From positions 1 through 64,000 of the forward strand of contig JAULBX010029269.1 of assembly GCA_032358255.1 (NCBI GenBank): a stretch of 64,000 bases of DNA, given 5' to 3'. Below are positions 9,618 through 19,281 of this stretch, piece by piece. Origin of the DNA: Heterotrichella gracilis (lineage: Eukaryota > Sar > Xanthophyceae > Tribonematales > Xanthonemataceae). A program made the position numbers and the translations under genes. Every line of letters starts with the position of its first letter. Positions within the stretch are counted from its first letter, which is position 1. Under the pieces are notes generated by a model. The model had not been told where the DNA came from and did not search any database. It saw only the letters and a program-made list of their open reading frames with translations.

Positions 9618-10120
9618 TCAAAGTAGGAATTATAATGGGCAGCAAAAGCGACTTGCCAACCATGCAGGCAGCTGCAGATATTTTAAAAGAATTTGAAATT
9701 GAATTCGAGATCGATATCGTATCTGCGCACCGCACTCCCGAAAAAATGTTTGAGTATGCAAAAACTGCACATGTAAGAGGCATACAGGTTATTATTGCTG
9801 GTGCTGGTGGCGCCGCTCATTTACCGGGCATGGTAGCATCATTATCACCGTTACCGGTAATTGGTGTGCCAATAAAAAGCAGCAACAGTATTGATGGTTG
9901 GGACAGTTTATTAAGCATTGTACAAATGCCTAACGGTGTTCCCGTAGCAACAGTAGCGGTTAACGCTTCACAAAATGCAGGCATTCTTGCTGTACAGATT
10001 TTAGGTGCTTCCGATAAAAATATCCTTCAAAAAATGATCGCATTTAAAGAATCGCTTAAAGAGAAAGTAATAAAAGCAAGCGATGATATGAAAAGCACCA
10101 GTCCTAAAAAATATTTATAA
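9614..10120 (+). CDS. purE: N5-carboxyaminoimidazole ribonucleotide mutase
   Basis: 168 residues, the normal class I PurE length. It converts N5-CAIR to CAIR in purine biosynthesis. Motifs are GSKSDLPTM (9-17), SAHRTPE near 39-45, and the glycine-rich [12 protein letters not shown] loop. The start codon overlaps the carbonic anhydrase stop (ATGA). purK is not in this window. The upstream bicarbonate enzymes make metabolic sense because PurK consumes bicarbonate to make the PurE substrate. Confidence 0.95.
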   Translation: MIKVGIIMGSKSDLPTMQAAADILKEFEIEFEIDIVSAHRTPEKMFEYAKTAHVRGIQVIIAGAGGAAHLPGMVASLSPLPVIGVPIKSSNSIDGWDSLLSIVQMPNGVPVATVAVNASQNAGILAVQILGASDKNILQKMIAFKESLKEKVIKASDDMKSTSPKKYL

Positions 10121-10130
10121 CTAAAACAAA

Positions 10131-10424
10131 ATGGCAAAAAAAAATAACCTCATAAAATTGGGTGATGCCATTGACCAATTATTTAAGCAGGAAAAACTGG
10201 ATGTAAAGATCTCGCAGTTTACTGTAAAAAATGGGTGGAAAGATATTGTAGGTGAAGTGATCGCTAAAAGCACAACAGAAATATTTTTTAATGATAAAAT
10301 AATTTTTGTGGGTTTAAATTCTGCCGCACTTAAACACGAACTCTCTTTCAGAAAAGAAGAACTTATTGCCAACATCAATAAATTTTGTGGTTATAAATTA
10401 GTAGAACAGATCGTAATACGCTAA
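10131..10424 (+). CDS. DUF721 (DciA-like) protein
   Basis: 97 residues. The pattern W(x)DIVGEVIAKST followed by a strand-rich IIFVGLNSAALKHELSFRKEELI is the DUF721 core. Distant family members (DciA) help load the replicative helicase, but short Bacteroidota forms are not tested, so function is inferred only from family. It lies 10 nt after purE and 1 nt before the peptidase gene. Confidence 0.75.
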   Translation: MAKKNNLIKLGDAIDQLFKQEKLDVKISQFTVKNGWKDIVGEVIAKSTTEIFFNDKIIFVGLNSAALKHELSFRKEELIANINKFCGYKLVEQIVIR

Positions 10425-10425
10425 C

Positions 10426-11796
10426 ATGAAAATACTTAAACTTATCCCGATCTTATTTTGTTTTGTTTCTTTTGCGCAGAACAAAGATTCGATCGCATTA
10501 AAAAAGATCTACGATTATTATTTGACCAAGAGTAAATGCTATTCTAATTTAGAATACCTGGCAACAAAAATTGGGGGACGTTTAAGCGGCAGTCCACAAG
10601 CTGCGCAAGCAGTTATTTGGGCAAAAAAAGCCATGTACGAAGCCGGTGCTGATACAGTAATTTTACAGCCTTGCATGGTACCTCATTGGGTTCGCGGTAA
10701 AAAAGAAAAATGCAATTTATCTTCAACAAAATTAAAATTAAACAAAGCTTTAAATTGTGTAGCGCTTGGTAACTGCGTCGGTACAGGCCCAACAGGTGTT
10801 AACGCGCAGGTAATTGAAGTAAAGAGTTTTGATGAATTAGAAAAATTAGGGGTAGAAAAAGTAAAAGGAAAAATAGTTTTTTATAACGTGTTCTTCGATC
10901 AAACGCATGTAAGAACTGGCTCGGCTTATGGCGAAACGGTTAAGTACCGTGGCAAAGGTGCGAGTTATGCTGCAAAATTTGGCGCGGTTGGTTCTATTGT
11001 CAGAAGCATGACCTCTGTTGCAGATGATGAGCCACACACCGGTAACATGAATTACGATACAACCTTAAGTAAAATAAAAATTCCAACATTAGCTATTAGT
11101 TATAAAGCAGCCGATCTTTTAAGTGAGTCCTTAAAAAAAGATAATGAATTAAAAATTTATATTGAAACACATTGCCAAACCTTGCCTGATGAACCATCTT
11201 TTAATGTAGTAGGACAAATTACTGGTTCAGAAAAACCAAACGAATTTATAATTGCTGGCGGCCATTTGGATAGTTGGGATAACGGACAAGGCGCGCATGA
11301 TGATGGTACCGGAATTGTACAAAGTATAGAAGTTTTGGCGGTTTATAAATTACTTGGTGTAAAGCCAAAACATAGTATAAGGGCCGTTGCGTTTATGAAC
11401 GAAGAAAATGGTTTAATGGGAGGTGAGGCTTACGCTAAATTTGCGAATGAAAAAAAAGAAAAACATATTTCTGCTTTGGAAACAGATGCCGGAGGATTTA
11501 CGCCACGCGGTTTTGGTGTTGATACATCTTACGGTTTATATAATTTAGTTGCAAAATGGAAAAATTTGTTTGCGCCTTATTATGTAGAACGTATTGAAAA
11601 AGGAGGCGGCGGTGCCGATCTTATTGCACTAAAAAAATTAGGCGTTCCGTGTATTGGTTTTGAGCCAGATACGCAGCGTTATTTTGACATTCATCACACT
11701 GCGCAGGATACTTTTGATAAAGTGCATAAACGCGAGTTGGAACTGGGTTCTGCGGCCATTGGCGCCCTGCTCTATTTATTGGATAAATACCAGTAA
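10426..11796 (+). CDS. M28-family zinc aminopeptidase, secreted
   Basis: 456 residues with a short signal peptide (MKILKLIPILFCFVSFAQ, cleaved near 18). A PA-like insertion spans about 120-260. The M28 metal site follows: GGHLDSWDNG and AHDDGTG give His and bridging Asp, MNEENG gives the Glu pair, ETDAGG the next Asp, and IHHTAQDTFD the last His ligand. It should act as a periplasmic or exported aminopeptidase/carboxypeptidase. A single nucleotide separates it from the DUF721 gene. Confidence 0.88.
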   Translation: MKILKLIPILFCFVSFAQNKDSIALKKIYDYYLTKSKCYSNLEYLATKIGGRLSGSPQAAQAVIWAKKAMYEAGADTVILQPCMVPHWVRGKKEKCNLSSTKLKLNKALNCVALGNCVGTGPTGVNAQVIEVKSFDELEKLGVEKVKGKIVFYNVFFDQTHVRTGSAYGETVKYRGKGASYAAKFGAVGSIVRSMTSVADDEPHTGNMNYDTTLSKIKIPTLAISYKAADLLSESLKKDNELKIYIETHCQTLPDEPSFNVVGQITGSEKPNEFIIAGGHLDSWDNGQGAHDDGTGIVQSIEVLAVYKLLGVKPKHSIRAVAFMNEENGLMGGEAYAKFANEKKEKHISALETDAGGFTPRGFGVDTSYGLYNLVAKWKNLFAPYYVERIEKGGGGADLIALKKLGVPCIGFEPDTQRYFDIHHTAQDTFDKVHKRELELGSAAIGALLYLLDKYQ

Positions 11797-11834
11797 ATAG
11801 CTCCTTTTCTTCAAAAAAACTAGTCCTAATTTCT

Positions 11835-11842
11835 TATATTTG
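11835..11842 (+). promoter_or_regulatory. Bacteroidota -7 promoter box for rocD
   Basis: TATATTTG fits TAnnTTTG exactly and lies 18 nt before the rocD ATG. The matching -33 TTTG is not evident. Confidence 0.5.
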
Positions 11843-11859
11843 TATATAAATTTACTATC

Positions 11860-13089
11860 ATGATCGAGACTATGACAAAAAGCGCTGAATTAATTGAGCT
11901 GGAAGAAAATTTCGGAGCACATAATTATCATCCAATTCCCGTTGTGCTTGAAAGAGGCGAAGGCGTTTTTGTTTGGGACGTTGATGGAAAAAAATATTTC
12001 GATTTTTTAGCCGCATATTCTGCCGTTAATCAAGGGCATTGTCACCCGCGTATCATAAAAGCCTTAACTACACAAGCACAAAAATTAACATTAACCTCGC
12101 GCGCATTTTATAATTCACTTTTAGGCGAATACGAAAAATTTATTACTTCTTATTTTGGATACGATAAAGTATTGCCCATGAACACCGGTGTTGAAGGTGG
12201 CGAAACTGCCATTAAACTCGCACGCCGTTGGGCATACGATGTAAAGGGTGTAAAAGAAAATCAGGCAAAAATTGTTTTTGCAAATGGAAATTTTTGGGGA
12301 AGAACATTAGCGGCCATTTCTGCAAGCAACGATCCAAGTAGTTACAAAGGATTTGGTCCTTACATGACAGGTTATCAATTGGTAGATTATAATGATCTTA
12401 CTGCATTAGAAAATGCTATTAAAGATCCAAACACCGCAGCTTTTATGGTTGAACCAATACAGGGTGAAGCGGGAGTAGTTGTTCCTGATGAAGGGTATTT
12501 AAAAGGCGTGAGAGATCTTTGCACAAAATATAACGTTTTGTTCATTGCCGACGAAGTGCAAACAGGTTTAGCAAGAACCGGAAAAATGCTGGCATGCGAT
12601 CACGAAGGTGTAAAACCGGATATTTTGGTTTTAGGAAAAGCATTAAGCGGTGGTGTGTTACCGGTGAGCGCAGTACTCACTTCTAATGAGGTAATGCTAA
12701 CCATTAAACCTGGCGAGCATGGAAGTACTTATGGAGGTAATCCTTTAGCGTGTGCCGTTGCCATGGAAGCATTAAAAGTATTAAAAGACGAAAAGCTTGC
12801 TGAGAATTCTGAAGCGCTTGGAATTATTTTCCGCGAAGAAATGAATAAATTAAAAGCAGAAACAGATCTTATTACAGCGGTAAGAGGCCGTGGTTTATTC
12901 AACGCCATTGTTATAAAAGAAAAAGATGGTAAAACAGCCTGGGAAGTGTGTTTGCAATTTGCCGAACAGGGCTTATTAGCAAAACCCACACATGGCGACA
13001 TTATCCGTTTTGCGCCGCCATTGGTTATTACAAAAGAACAATTAATGGAATGTGTTGCGATCATCCGCAAAGTAATTTTGAATTTTTAA
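11860..13089 (+). CDS. rocD: Ornithine aminotransferase
   Basis: 409 residues, PLP fold type I, class III aminotransferase. It transfers the delta-amino group of ornithine to 2-oxoglutarate. Visible are the N-terminal [14 protein letters not shown] signature specific to ornithine aminotransferases, the PLP aspartate motif ADEVQTG (230-236) and the Schiff-base lysine in LGKALSGG (Lys260). The start at 11860 is supported by the promoter box; an internal ATG four codons later is an alternative. Confidence 0.93.
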   Translation: MIETMTKSAELIELEENFGAHNYHPIPVVLERGEGVFVWDVDGKKYFDFLAAYSAVNQGHCHPRIIKALTTQAQKLTLTSRAFYNSLLGEYEKFITSYFGYDKVLPMNTGVEGGETAIKLARRWAYDVKGVKENQAKIVFANGNFWGRTLAAISASNDPSSYKGFGPYMTGYQLVDYNDLTALENAIKDPNTAAFMVEPIQGEAGVVVPDEGYLKGVRDLCTKYNVLFIADEVQTGLARTGKMLACDHEGVKPDILVLGKALSGGVLPVSAVLTSNEVMLTIKPGEHGSTYGGNPLACAVAMEALKVLKDEKLAENSEALGIIFREEMNKLKAETDLITAVRGRGLFNAIVIKEKDGKTAWEVCLQFAEQGLLAKPTHGDIIRFAPPLVITKEQLMECVAIIRKVILNF

Positions 13090-13103
13090 GCCATTACATT
13101 TAG

Positions 13104-13979
13104 ATGGTAACATACAATCCAAAAGACTGGCTTAAACTCATCCTGATTTTCCATAAATCGGATACTTTCCGGATCCTTCTTCCTGCATTATTAATTATTG
13201 GTGCTGTTACTGGTGTTATCAGTTATGTTGAACAAAATCACTTCCATGAATATTTACCAGGCAACTTAACCATCTTTCACCAGATATCGGGTTTCATAAT
13301 TTCATTGGTTTTGGTATTTAGAATTAACTCTGCTTATGACCGCTGGTGGGAAGGCCGTAAATTATGGGGATCATTATTAAACAACTCCAGAAACTTGAGT
13401 ATTAAATTACACGCATTGATTCCTGAAAGCGACCTGGAAACAAGAAGACAAATTCATACACTGTTAAGTAATTATGCTTTTGCCGTTAAAGATCATTTAC
13501 GCGGCAATACCGGTTATTTTGAAATTGAATTTTGTGATGAATTACAAAAGGAGAAATTTGATAACGCCGCACACAAACCAAATTACATTATTAAACAATT
13601 AACCGGTTATATTCTTAATATATGCAAAAAAAATCCCCAAACACAAAATGATTATCTTATTGTGAGCGAGAATTTAGATGACATGACCGAAATCTGCGGC
13701 TCCTGCGAGCGTATTAAAAGCACGCCTATCCCCTACTCGTATAGCATCTTCATTAAAAAAATAGTTTTTATTTACATCATCACTATGCCAATTTCTTTTG
13801 GTTTAACCACCGGTTATTGGTCTATACCAATTGTTATGATCATGTTCTATGCATTCGCATCACTGGAACTAATAAGTGAAGAAATTGAAGATCCTTTTGG
13901 CATGGATGATAATGACTTGCCAATAGACGAGATCTCTGAAAAAATAAAAGCTAACACAAAAGAAATACTACTACATTGA
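13104..13979 (+). CDS. Bestrophin-family anion channel (second copy)
   Basis: 291 residues. Helices near 20-40 and 52-72 are followed by the family signature RINSAYDRWWEGRKLWGSLLNNSRN (about 73-97, cited as its key residues Arg, Asp, Arg, Trp-Glu-Gly-Arg). The C-terminal DPFGMDDNDLP acidic motif is the bestrophin clasp region. It belongs to a different branch from the copy at 7967 and is closer to YneE-type bacterial bestrophins. It lies 14 nt after rocD; its stop codon overlaps the next gene's TTG start. Confidence 0.85.
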   Translation: MVTYNPKDWLKLILIFHKSDTFRILLPALLIIGAVTGVISYVEQNHFHEYLPGNLTIFHQISGFIISLVLVFRINSAYDRWWEGRKLWGSLLNNSRNLSIKLHALIPESDLETRRQIHTLLSNYAFAVKDHLRGNTGYFEIEFCDELQKEKFDNAAHKPNYIIKQLTGYILNICKKNPQTQNDYLIVSENLDDMTEICGSCERIKSTPIPYSYSIFIKKIVFIYIITMPISFGLTTGYWSIPIVMIMFYAFASLELISEEIEDPFGMDDNDLPIDEISEKIKANTKEILLH

Positions 13980-15178
13980 GTAATTTAAGATACGATTTTT
14001 CGCACACTGGTGATTTTGAAATGAAGGTCACCACCTTTTTTGGCCTCGAAGAAGTTCTTGCTAAAGAATTATTAAATCTTGGCGGCAAAGAAATAACCGA
14101 ATTTAAACGCGGTGTTTCTGTTGTGGGCGACATTGGTTTTTTATACAAAGCAAATTTATGTTTACACACTGCACTAAAAATTGTTATTCCAATAGCAAAA
14201 TTTGAAGCCAACGACGAACATGAGTTTTATGATAATGTAAAAAAAATAGATTGGGAAAGATTTATTTCTGTTACAGACAGTATAATGATAGAAAGTGTTT
14301 TAAATTCTGAGATCTTCACGCATTCATTATTTGCAAATCAAAAAGCTAAAGATGCTATTGTAGATCGTTTTCGCGAGAAAACAGGAAGCAGACCCGATGT
14401 AGATCTTGTTAAACCCGCCTTTAAATTATACATACACATTTATAATAACGAGGTAACATTAAATTTAGATAGTAGTGGCGATCCTTTATACAAACGTGGT
14501 TATAGGTCAGATATTAACGAAGCACCTATGAAAGAAGTTTTGGCTGCGGGCCTTGTTAAACTAAGCGGCTGGGAAAGACATTTAGAATTAATAGATGGTA
14601 TGTGTGGCGCAGGTACAATAGCTATTGAAGCTGCACTTTGGGCAAATAACATTCCACCGGGTTATTATCGTTCTGATTTTACATTTATGAAGTGGCGAAA
14701 TTATGATGAAAAATTATATGAAACCATTTACGAAAGCAGCATTAATAAAATAAAAAATGCCGAAGTAAATATTATTGCCAATGATATTGATGAACCAACA
14801 GTAAAAAAAGCAATTACCAATACAAAGAATGCAAAAGTAGATGACGTTATTACTTGCGTTAACCAATCTTTCTTTGACCTTATGCCAACGCGTGGCGGTG
14901 GTGTAGTTATTTTAAATCCACCTTATGGTGAAAGAATGGAAGTACCGGAGATCGAAAAAATGTATAAGGAAATTGGCAATAAATTAAAAAAAGATTTTCA
15001 GAATTATAACGCCTGGATAATTACAAGTAGCCCGGAAGCCATTAAGAGCATAGGATTGCGACCTTCAAGAAGGATCCATATCTACAATGGCTCACTCGAA
15101 TGCCGTTTCTTAAAATTTGAATTGTACGGCGGCAGCAAAAAAGCTGTTAAGAATCCGGAGACAATGACGAAGCGTTAA
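13976..15178 (+). CDS. THUMP-domain rRNA (guanine-N2)-methyltransferase, RlmL/TrmN-like
   Basis: 400 residues. An N-terminal ferredoxin-like/THUMP part (about 16-165) is followed by a Rossmann methyltransferase with the SAM loop DGMCGAGTIAIEAAL (about 203-217) and the NPPYGERM catalytic motif, which methylates exocyclic amines of guanine. It corresponds to the N-terminal half of E. coli RlmL (G2445) without the RlmK part. The chosen start is a TTG overlapping the bestrophin stop; the ATG at 14021 (codon 16) is the alternative, but related proteins often carry a few residues before that methionine. It converges with comB, overlapping 4 nt. Confidence 0.85.
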   Translation: MSNLRYDFSHTGDFEMKVTTFFGLEEVLAKELLNLGGKEITEFKRGVSVVGDIGFLYKANLCLHTALKIVIPIAKFEANDEHEFYDNVKKIDWERFISVTDSIMIESVLNSEIFTHSLFANQKAKDAIVDRFREKTGSRPDVDLVKPAFKLYIHIYNNEVTLNLDSSGDPLYKRGYRSDINEAPMKEVLAAGLVKLSGWERHLELIDGMCGAGTIAIEAALWANNIPPGYYRSDFTFMKWRNYDEKLYETIYESSINKIKNAEVNIIANDIDEPTVKKAITNTKNAKVDDVITCVNQSFFDLMPTRGGGVVILNPPYGERMEVPEIEKMYKEIGNKLKKDFQNYNAWIITSSPEAIKSIGLRPSRRIHIYNGSLECRFLKFELYGGSKKAVKNPETMTKR

Positions 15179-15882
15179 GCTTTCACCAAAAACTTTCCCT
15201 TCATTACAGGCACAACCGGACATTGATTTGGCGTTAAACAATATTTAATATCCCTTTCAAGATCCAATTTTGCTAAGCGGTTGCGATGCGATGAGTTGGC
15301 CAAATATTTTACAAGATCGTGTTTTGCTAATTTATGAAGATCTATAGCAGCAAGGGTAGAGTCGCAATTAGTATCAAAGCCACAATTAAATATTAATTTA
15401 TCTGCAATTGCCCCGGCTAATAAAGTATCTTCAAGGTTAAATTTATTTTTCCATCCTGCGCAAACAAACAACACGTCTTTTTTCTCCGCTTTTAAGTAGT
15501 CAACAATCGCATCTAAATTTAAAAAACTGGCAATAATGATCTTATGGGCTTTTTTTGCAGCTTCTATAGCTTGTGTGCCATTAGTTGTAGTTATAGCAAT
15601 GGTTTTTCCTTTTACTTTAGAGTTCATATAACCAAAAGGGCTGTTTCCCAGATCAAACCCCTCTACTATCTCTCCGTTTCTCTCTGCAGCTACCATAAAA
15701 CCGTTCTTTTGATACTCCAGTGCTTCCTCAACCGTTGCAACAGGTATCATTTTTAGTACGCCATTATAAAACGCAGTAGTAATGGCCGATGTAGCTCTTA
15801 ACACGTCAATAACAACAACTACCGAATTCGGGTTATGAAAAAGTGGATAGGCCTGGGGAGTAAAACAAACTTCGATATTCAT
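15175..15882 (-). CDS. comB: 2-phosphosulfolactate phosphatase family protein
   Basis: 235 residues matching ComB. Visible are VVVIDVLRATSAITTAF (metal-binding Asp and Arg region, about 22-38), ERNGEIVEGFDLGNSP, the TTTNGT phosphate loop and VCAGWKN...EDTLLAG. ComB dephosphorylates 2-phospho-3-sulfolactate. In archaea this feeds coenzyme M, whereas bacteria outside that pathway may make sulfolactate for other products. No other sulfolactate gene is nearby, so the product's fate is unknown. Its stop codon overlaps the convergent methyltransferase stop. Confidence 0.85.
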   Translation of the reverse strand: MNIEVCFTPQAYPLFHNPNSVVVVIDVLRATSAITTAFYNGVLKMIPVATVEEALEYQKNGFMVAAERNGEIVEGFDLGNSPFGYMNSKVKGKTIAITTTNGTQAIEAAKKAHKIIIASFLNLDAIVDYLKAEKKDVLFVCAGWKNKFNLEDTLLAGAIADKLIFNCGFDTNCDSTLAAIDLHKLAKHDLVKYLANSSHRNRLAKLDLERDIKYCLTPNQCPVVPVMKGKFLVKA

Positions 15883-15987
15883 CGTTAAAAAACAGTATTT
15901 CTATAACAAACTTAATACTTTAAAATCACAATTAAAAAATTACCCTTAATTAACGCAAATAGCCGTAAAAAAACATAAATTTAGGGC

Positions 15988-16569
15988 ATGGTAAATTTTA
16001 TAAAGTCTAAAATTGAGGCATCGGTTAAACTTAAAACCTCTTTATTATCTAATACCGAAATTTTAAACTCGGTAAACTCTGTTGTTAACGACATTGTAGC
16101 CTGTTATAAAAATGGCGGTAAGGTATTATGGTGTGGAAATGGAGGCAGTGCAGCAGACGCACAACATATGGCAGCTGAATTAAGTGGCAGGTTCTATTAC
16201 GACAGACCACCTTTATTTTCTGAAGCCTTGCACGTTAACACCAGCTACATTACAGCTGTGGCGAACGACTATAGTTATGATATTATTTATAGTCGGCTTG
16301 TTGAGGCGATGGGCAAAAAAGGCGATGTATTAATTGGCCTAAGCACGAGCGGCAATAGCGCTAATGTTATAAAGGCCATTGAAAAAGCAAATGCCATGGG
16401 TATTACCACGGTAGCTTTTACAGGCGAAAGTGGTGGCAAAATAAAAGGTCTTAGCAAATATTTAATTAATATCCCAAGTTCAGACACACCGCGCATCCAG
16501 GAATGCCACATGTTATTATGCCATACTATTTGCGAACTGGTTGAAATGAACTTGTTCCCGAAAAAATAA
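15988..16569 (+). CDS. gmhA: Phosphoheptose isomerase (sedoheptulose 7-phosphate isomerase)
   Basis: 193 residues, a SIS-domain protein. It converts sedoheptulose 7-phosphate to D-glycero-D-manno-heptose 7-phosphate, the first step to LPS or S-layer heptose. Motifs are CGNGGSAADAQHMAAELSGRF (about 48-68; Ser and His of the active site), STSGNS phosphate loop, and the C-terminal QECHMLLCHTICELVE helix carrying the conserved Glu and His. It begins the heptose/glycan operon that continues through 20545. Confidence 0.92.
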   Translation: MVNFIKSKIEASVKLKTSLLSNTEILNSVNSVVNDIVACYKNGGKVLWCGNGGSAADAQHMAAELSGRFYYDRPPLFSEALHVNTSYITAVANDYSYDIIYSRLVEAMGKKGDVLIGLSTSGNSANVIKAIEKANAMGITTVAFTGESGGKIKGLSKYLINIPSSDTPRIQECHMLLCHTICELVEMNLFPKK

Positions 16570-16572
16570 ATA

Positions 16573-18567
16573 ATGCCTGCTCGTAAAATAATTTTTATTC
16601 TTTGTTTTATTCTTGTTGCCACAACAAGCGTCCCTGGACAAATTTCTGCAATAAAGAGAGACAGCTTAAATAAAAAGATACGCAGCTCACACGATACTTT
16701 AAAAGTTCTTATCCTTTGCAAATTATCCCGGGCACTGGTTGGTAATAGTCCCGACAGTGCTTTGATTTTGGCCGACAGTGCTCTGAAAATAGCAAAACGA
16801 AATAACTACCAACATGGCCTTGCTCAGTCTTACGCTAATGTTGGGAGCGCACAAAACACAATTGGTAAATATGATATTGCCATAAAAAATTTCATCAGTG
16901 CAGCAGAGCTTTTTGAAAAACTAAAGAACAGAACAGGACTTTCAAATGTGCTTAATTCAATAGGTAACGCCTATCTGGGCATAAAAAATAATGATAAAGC
17001 CTATGAGTACTATTTAAAAGCTTATGACATTGCCAACCAGCAACCTGTTAACGAAAACATGGTAGCAGTAACATCCTTTGGCATTGGTAGTATTTTAGTG
17101 GAACAAGGTAAAAGCGAAGAAGCAATCAGTTATTTTAAAAAAGCAGAAGCAAGTTTTAGAAAACAAAATATTTTAAATTATGCCGCCATGGCAGTTTCAA
17201 TGATCGGCGAAACTTATTTTAACGACTCTAATTATGTAGAAGCGGAGAAAAACTATCTGCAGGTAATTCCAATTTTTAGAGAAATGCATGATGATTATGG
17301 CCTTGCAACATCGCTCGCAAATATGGGCATGATAGAAATTCAAAAAAAGAATTATGCCAAGGCCTCTGACTACTACAAAGAGGCGATAACCATCAATTTT
17401 AAACGTAATGCGTATGCTAACATTCTAACTAACGCAAAAGCGTTGAGCGAATTAATGGAGCTGCAAAATAAGCCTGGCGATGCTCTTAAATATTACAAAA
17501 CATACACGCAGTATAACGATTCGGTTCTAAATATAGAGCGCAACAAGGCTTTTTTAGATGCTGAAACAAAATACGAATCTGATAAGAAAGAACAAGAACT
17601 TAAATTAAAGAACTTAGAATTAGAGAAATCGCAATTGCAATCCTCTCAGCGCGGAAAGTTGGTATACATCTTTGCCGGAGCTATGCTTATTTTTATTGTG
17701 TTATTATTTTTTGTGTACAAACAATTCAGCGAAAAGAAAAAAGCAAACGTGTTACTTACAAACAAGAACGAAGAAATTGAAAAACAAAAATCCATTATCG
17801 AAGAAAAAAACAAAGATATTACTGACAGTATCAATTATTCAAAACATATTCAACAGGCCATTATTCCTTCTACGATAAAAGTAAAATCTACCTTAAATGA
17901 GTCACTTATCTTTTTTAAACCAAAGGATATTGTAAGTGGCGATTTTTATTTTGTAGAGAAAATAGATAATTCAATTTATGTTGCCGTTATTGATTGCACA
18001 GGACACGGCGTGCCAGGCGCATTATTAAGTGTGTTTGCTTATTCCAACATCAAAAATATTATTTCTACTGGCAATTACCGAACCAACCCAGCAGGTATAC
18101 TCACAGAATTGTGTAAACAATTCAAATCCAACTTACAGTCGCACACTATAAAAATAAATGATGGTGTAGATATGTCTATTTGCGTTTTAAATACCGAGAC
18201 CAGAAAAATATATTATTCGGGTGCTAAAAATAATATGCTGAAAGTGACTAACGAAGGTTTAAAAGAATATCATGCCGATCGTTGGGGCGTAAGTGGTTCC
18301 AATGAAGACAAACAAACTGTATTTACCAATCACGAGATAGAAGCTAAAGAAGGTGAGAAATATTTTCTATTTACCGATGGTTTTGCAGATCAGTTTGGTG
18401 GGCCAAAAGGAAAAAAATTCAAATTAAAACAATTAGAAGAGTTGTTATTAAGAACGCACGAAATGCCTTTTGAACAACAAAATTTTACACTAAGCCAAAC
18501 TTTTGTTGATTGGAAAGGGAACTTAGAACAATTAGATGATGTAACCATAATAGGTTTTGGAATATAA
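16573..18567 (+). CDS. TPR sensor with SpoIIE/PP2C-type serine phosphatase output
   Basis: 664 residues. A signal peptide (to about residue 25) precedes five to six tetratricopeptide repeats (about 45-320, e.g. AQSYANVGSAQNTIGKYD and ATSLANMGMIEIQKKNYAK). One TM helix lies at about 359-381, then a coiled coil (385-420), then a SpoIIE-like phosphatase domain with metal motifs SGDFYF, IDCTGHGVPGAL, DGVDMSICVL and FTDGFADQFGG. The TPRs should be periplasmic and the phosphatase cytosolic. Such proteins usually act on anti-sigma antagonists. It sits 3 nt after gmhA and ends one base before hddC, so it is embedded in the heptose operon. Confidence 0.85.
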   Translation: MPARKIIFILCFILVATTSVPGQISAIKRDSLNKKIRSSHDTLKVLILCKLSRALVGNSPDSALILADSALKIAKRNNYQHGLAQSYANVGSAQNTIGKYDIAIKNFISAAELFEKLKNRTGLSNVLNSIGNAYLGIKNNDKAYEYYLKAYDIANQQPVNENMVAVTSFGIGSILVEQGKSEEAISYFKKAEASFRKQNILNYAAMAVSMIGETYFNDSNYVEAEKNYLQVIPIFREMHDDYGLATSLANMGMIEIQKKNYAKASDYYKEAITINFKRNAYANILTNAKALSELMELQNKPGDALKYYKTYTQYNDSVLNIERNKAFLDAETKYESDKKEQELKLKNLELEKSQLQSSQRGKLVYIFAGAMLIFIVLLFFVYKQFSEKKKANVLLTNKNEEIEKQKSIIEEKNKDITDSINYSKHIQQAIIPSTIKVKSTLNESLIFFKPKDIVSGDFYFVEKIDNSIYVAVIDCTGHGVPGALLSVFAYSNIKNIISTGNYRTNPAGILTELCKQFKSNLQSHTIKINDGVDMSICVLNTETRKIYYSGAKNNMLKVTNEGLKEYHADRWGVSGSNEDKQTVFTNHEIEAKEGEKYFLFTDGFADQFGGPKGKKFKLKQLEELLLRTHEMPFEQQNFTLSQTFVDWKGNLEQLDDVTIIGFGI

Positions 18568-19281
18568 ATGATACACACCGCCATCATATTAGCCGGAGGC
18601 TTTGGAACCCGTTTACAAGCAGTTGTAAACGATCTGCCAAAACCTATGGCGCCGGTTAACGGACAACCTTTTTTAAATTACCAGTTAAATTATTTAAAAC
18701 ACTTTGGCGTAAAAAAGATCATTTTGTCGATTGGTTATTTATCCGAAAAAATTAAGAACTATTACGGCTCAATTTTTAACGGATTGGAAATTGAATATGT
18801 AGTAGAAGAAAACCCTTTAGGCACAGGCGGAGGCATTCGTTTAGCATTGGAAAAATGCAAAGATGAGTTGGTATTTGTGTTGAATGGTGATTCTTTTTTT
18901 GATGTGGATCTTGAAAAATTTTACAGCGCCCACAGTAAACAAAACGCACAGGTTTCCTTAGCTCTACGAAAAGTAAAAGATGCCGGGCGTTACGGCACCA
19001 TCGAAAAAAATGCTGACAATAAAATAATTTCTTTCAAAGAAAAATCGGGAAACACTAAAGAAGGAATAATTAACGGAGGCGTTTATATTATTGATAAAAA
19101 AATATACTTAAGCTCTACTCCCGCTAATACTAACTTTTCTATTGAAAAAGATTTTTTTGAGAAACAATTAAATACCCTTAAAATTTACGGATTTGAATTT
19201 GAAGGTTATTTTATAGATATTGGTATACCCGAAGATTACACAACAGCGCAAAATGACCTTAAAGGATTTAAATATAAATAA
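18568..19281 (+). CDS. hddC: D-glycero-alpha-D-manno-heptose 1-phosphate guanylyltransferase-like nucleotidyltransferase
   Basis: 237 residues. The N-terminal nucleotide-binding signature LAGGFGTRLQAVVNDLPKPMAPV (about 8-30), NPLGTGGG, and LNGDSFFDVD (metal-binding Asp) define a sugar-1-phosphate nucleotidyltransferase. Length and the gmhA/gmhB neighbours point to HddC, which makes GDP-D-glycero-D-manno-heptose. Sequence alone cannot exclude another sugar nucleotide. Confidence 0.8.
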   Translation: MIHTAIILAGGFGTRLQAVVNDLPKPMAPVNGQPFLNYQLNYLKHFGVKKIILSIGYLSEKIKNYYGSIFNGLEIEYVVEENPLGTGGGIRLALEKCKDELVFVLNGDSFFDVDLEKFYSAHSKQNAQVSLALRKVKDAGRYGTIEKNADNKIISFKEKSGNTKEGIINGGVYIIDKKIYLSSTPANTNFSIEKDFFEKQLNTLKIYGFEFEGYFIDIGIPEDYTTAQNDLKGFKYK

